In this document: piece after piece, positions 62,643 to 64,000 of the stretch
Position numbering within the stretch: the stretch's first letter is position 1
Layout: every line of letters starts with the position of its first letter
Assembly (NCBI GenBank): GCA_003598055.1
Contig: QZKI01000013.1
Span: forward strand, 1 to 64,000
Direction of reading: 5' to 3'
Source: Candidatus Abyssobacteria bacterium SURF_17
Lineage (GTDB): Bacteria > Abyssobacteria > SURF-5
Length of the DNA stretch: 64,000 nt
Notes under the pieces: generated by a model
The model's input: the letters and a program-made list of their open reading frames with translations, nothing else
What the model was told of the DNA's origin: nothing
Database searches by the model: none
Translations under genes and position numbers: made by a program

Positions 62643-62660
62643 GTTGTAACTAGTAACTAC
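62643..62660. promoter_or_regulatory. Possible operator upstream of the CoA ligase gene
   Basis: GTTGTAACTAGTAACTAC is an imperfect palindrome around CTAG, 23 bp before the ligase start. It could be a regulator site. Evidence is symmetry and position only. Confidence 0.3.
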
Positions 62661-62800
62661 AGGTTGCGGGGCAGATAATATCATATTTTATGCTCAATGG
62701 AAAGACTTTGCTTGAATTCCGTTGGCGAAGCACGGCTCCAGTTTGGTATAGTTGAGAAAAAAGTGCATACGTGCGCTCTCGAACTGAGGGTTTTCCTAGA

Positions 62801-64000
62801 GTGAACCAAGAGATCGGAAAGAAAGAGACGGCCACGTTGCTGGAGAGGCCGTGGACAAGCTCCTGCGATGAAGTGCTGCGGCGTTTTCACACTTCCCTGG
62901 AAAAAGGTCTTGACAGGGAGGAGATAGCCGGGAGGCGCCGCAAATACGGCCCAAACCGACTGCGCGAGGTCAAGAGGAAGAGCGCATGGCTGATTCTCGC
63001 CGAACAGTTCAAGAGCCTGATGGTCGGGCTCCTTGCCGTAGCCTGCGCGCTCTCATTTGTGTTTCAGGAATGGGTCGAAGGAATAGCGATAGCCATTGTG
63101 ATTGCTCTCAATGCGACAATCGGCTTCATGACGGAGATAGGTGCGGTGCGCTCGATGGAGGCGCTGCGCCGTCTCACGAGCGTGAGCGCAAAGGTTCGGC
63201 GGGAGGGAGAGCTCCAGGAAATTCCCGCGGAGCAGCTCGTTCCTGGGGACATCGTCGTTCTCGAGGGAGGCGATATCGTTACGGCGGACCTCCGCTTGAT
63301 AGAGGCGTCAAAGCTGCAGGCCGACGAGTCTGCGCTCACGGGCGAATCGGTTCCCGTCAGCAAGAGTAGAGAGCCGCTGCCGGGAGATGTTCCTCTGGCT
63401 GAGCGCAAAAACATCCTCTTTAAGGGCACCTCGGTGACCCGGGGGTCCGGCGCGGGCGTCGTTGTTGCCACCGGAATGAGGACGGAACTCGGCGAAATAT
63501 CCGCGCTCGTGGCGGAGGCTGAAGAGGAACGCACGCCGCTCGAGAAACAACTTGACAAGCTCGGGGGAAAGCTCATCTGGCTGACAATCGCGATTGCCAT
63601 CCTTGTGGTCGTTACCGGAATACTGGCGGGAAAAGAAGTATTCCTGATGATTGAGACCGGCATCGCGCTCGCGGTGGCGGCGGTGCCCGAAGGCCTGCCG
63701 GTTGTGGCAACCATCGCCCTCGCGAGGGGCATGTACCGGATGGCGCGCCGGAACGCGCTCATCAATCGACTCTCGGCGGTCGAATCGCTCGGGGCGACGA
63801 ACGTTATCTTCACCGATAAGACGGGCACGCTGACCGAAAACCGGATGACGGTGACTCAGCTCGCGCTCGAATCCGGCAGGGTGACTGTCGAGGAAAACGG
63901 ATTCTCCATTGATGGAGAACACGTGAACCCTTCCCAAGAGAGCCTGCTGAGGGAAATCCTCGAACTCGGCGTCCTCTGCAACAACGCGGAGTTGCGCAAG
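62801..64000 (+). CDS. P2-type cation-transporting ATPase, N-terminal 400 residues (cut by window edge)
   Basis: GTG 62801 (GAGGG 10 nt upstream) opens a frame that stays open to the end of the window. Cation-ATPase N-domain (KGLDREEIAGRRRKYGPNRL), first helices (LMVGLLAVACALSFVFQEWV), the actuator TGES (residues 180-183), the ion-binding helix PEGLP (296-300) and the phosphorylation site DKTGTLT (Asp 339). PEGLP with this order points to P2A/P2-type Ca2+ or related pumps rather than heavy-metal P1B. The rest is outside. Confidence 0.92.
   Translation, partial: MNQEIGKKETATLLERPWTSSCDEVLRRFHTSLEKGLDREEIAGRRRKYGPNRLREVKRKSAWLILAEQFKSLMVGLLAVACALSFVFQEWVEGIAIAIVIALNATIGFMTEIGAVRSMEALRRLTSVSAKVRREGELQEIPAEQLVPGDIVVLEGGDIVTADLRLIEASKLQADESALTGESVPVSKSREPLPGDVPLAERKNILFKGTSVTRGSGAGVVVATGMRTELGEISALVAEAEEERTPLEKQLDKLGGKLIWLTIAIAILVVVTGILAGKEVFLMIETGIALAVAAVPEGLPVVATIALARGMYRMARRNALINRLSAVESLGATNVIFTDKTGTLTENRMTVTQLALESGRVTVEENGFSIDGEHVNPSQESLLREILELGVLCNNAELRK

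Noticed and set aside
1-64000. tRNA, rRNA, CRISPR arrays, insertion sequences or prophage genes
   Set aside because: I saw no tRNA T-loop signature, no rRNA stretch, no regularly spaced direct repeats, and no transposase or integrase in any frame.

Overview
The window is a stretch of Gram-negative-type bacterial chromosome. It has lipoproteins with lipoboxes, TAT signals, multihaem c-type cytochromes, a GspN-like protein and a large-domain YidC. I cannot fix the phylum. Two conserved translation/ribosome clusters sit back to back, as they often do near an origin, but I found no dnaA, no DnaA-box array, and no tRNA, rRNA or CRISPR. Coding density is high, and both ends cut a gene (a transporter at the left, a P-type ATPase at the right).

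Layout. 1-15.5 kb is mixed: transporter and TetR regulator, a Cys-rich ferredoxin, a creatininase-like protein, a TerB-like protein, a secreted FlgT/CsgG-like protein, a lipoprotein, an FmdB zinc ribbon, a GspN-like protein, a sigma-54-driven small GspF-N-like protein, hflK-hflC, an HNH protein, priA, and an NDP-forming acyl-CoA synthetase subunit. 15.7-28.7 kb (minus strand) is the most distinctive part. It is a compact respiratory operon: Rrf2 regulator, GltD-like FAD/Fe-S oxidoreductase, Rieske protein, cytochrome b, a nine-haem membrane-anchored cytochrome c, then the alpha, beta and gamma subunits and the TorD-like chaperone of a type II DMSO-reductase-family molybdoenzyme close to the nitrite oxidoreductase/nitrate reductase branch. 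29-31.2 kb holds small metal-binding and PilZ proteins.

31.7-43 kb (minus) is a long overlapping housekeeping operon: infC-rpmI-rplT-hisA-tyrA-tmk-holB-ricT-metG-tatD/radical SAM-trpS-scpA-yraN-TIM barrel. It starts from a promoter divergent to the plus-strand operon rpmH-rnpA-yidD-yidC-khpB-mnmE-mnmG (43.2-50.3 kb). infC has no normal start codon at the expected place; the best start is ATA behind a strong Shine-Dalgarno, preceded by an attenuator-like terminator.

50.3-64 kb is mixed again: a CRP-type palindrome and structured leader before a methyltransferase and a triheme lipoprotein, an acyltransferase, a second Fe-S-type Rrf2 regulator, an M50 protease, dnaJ, an MFS transporter, DUF72, pncB, a fadD-type ligase, and a P2-type ATPase. 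Several non-coding palindromic elements lie between genes; one family occurs twice (15.6 kb and 59.3 kb) with a variable number of 15-bp units.

How it may work together: the respiratory operon looks like one electron-transfer chain, linking a cytoplasmic NAD(P)H or ferredoxin module, the quinone pool through Rieske/cytochrome b, a nine-haem wire, and a probably exported molybdoenzyme. Its substrate and direction of electron flow cannot be read from sequence alone.
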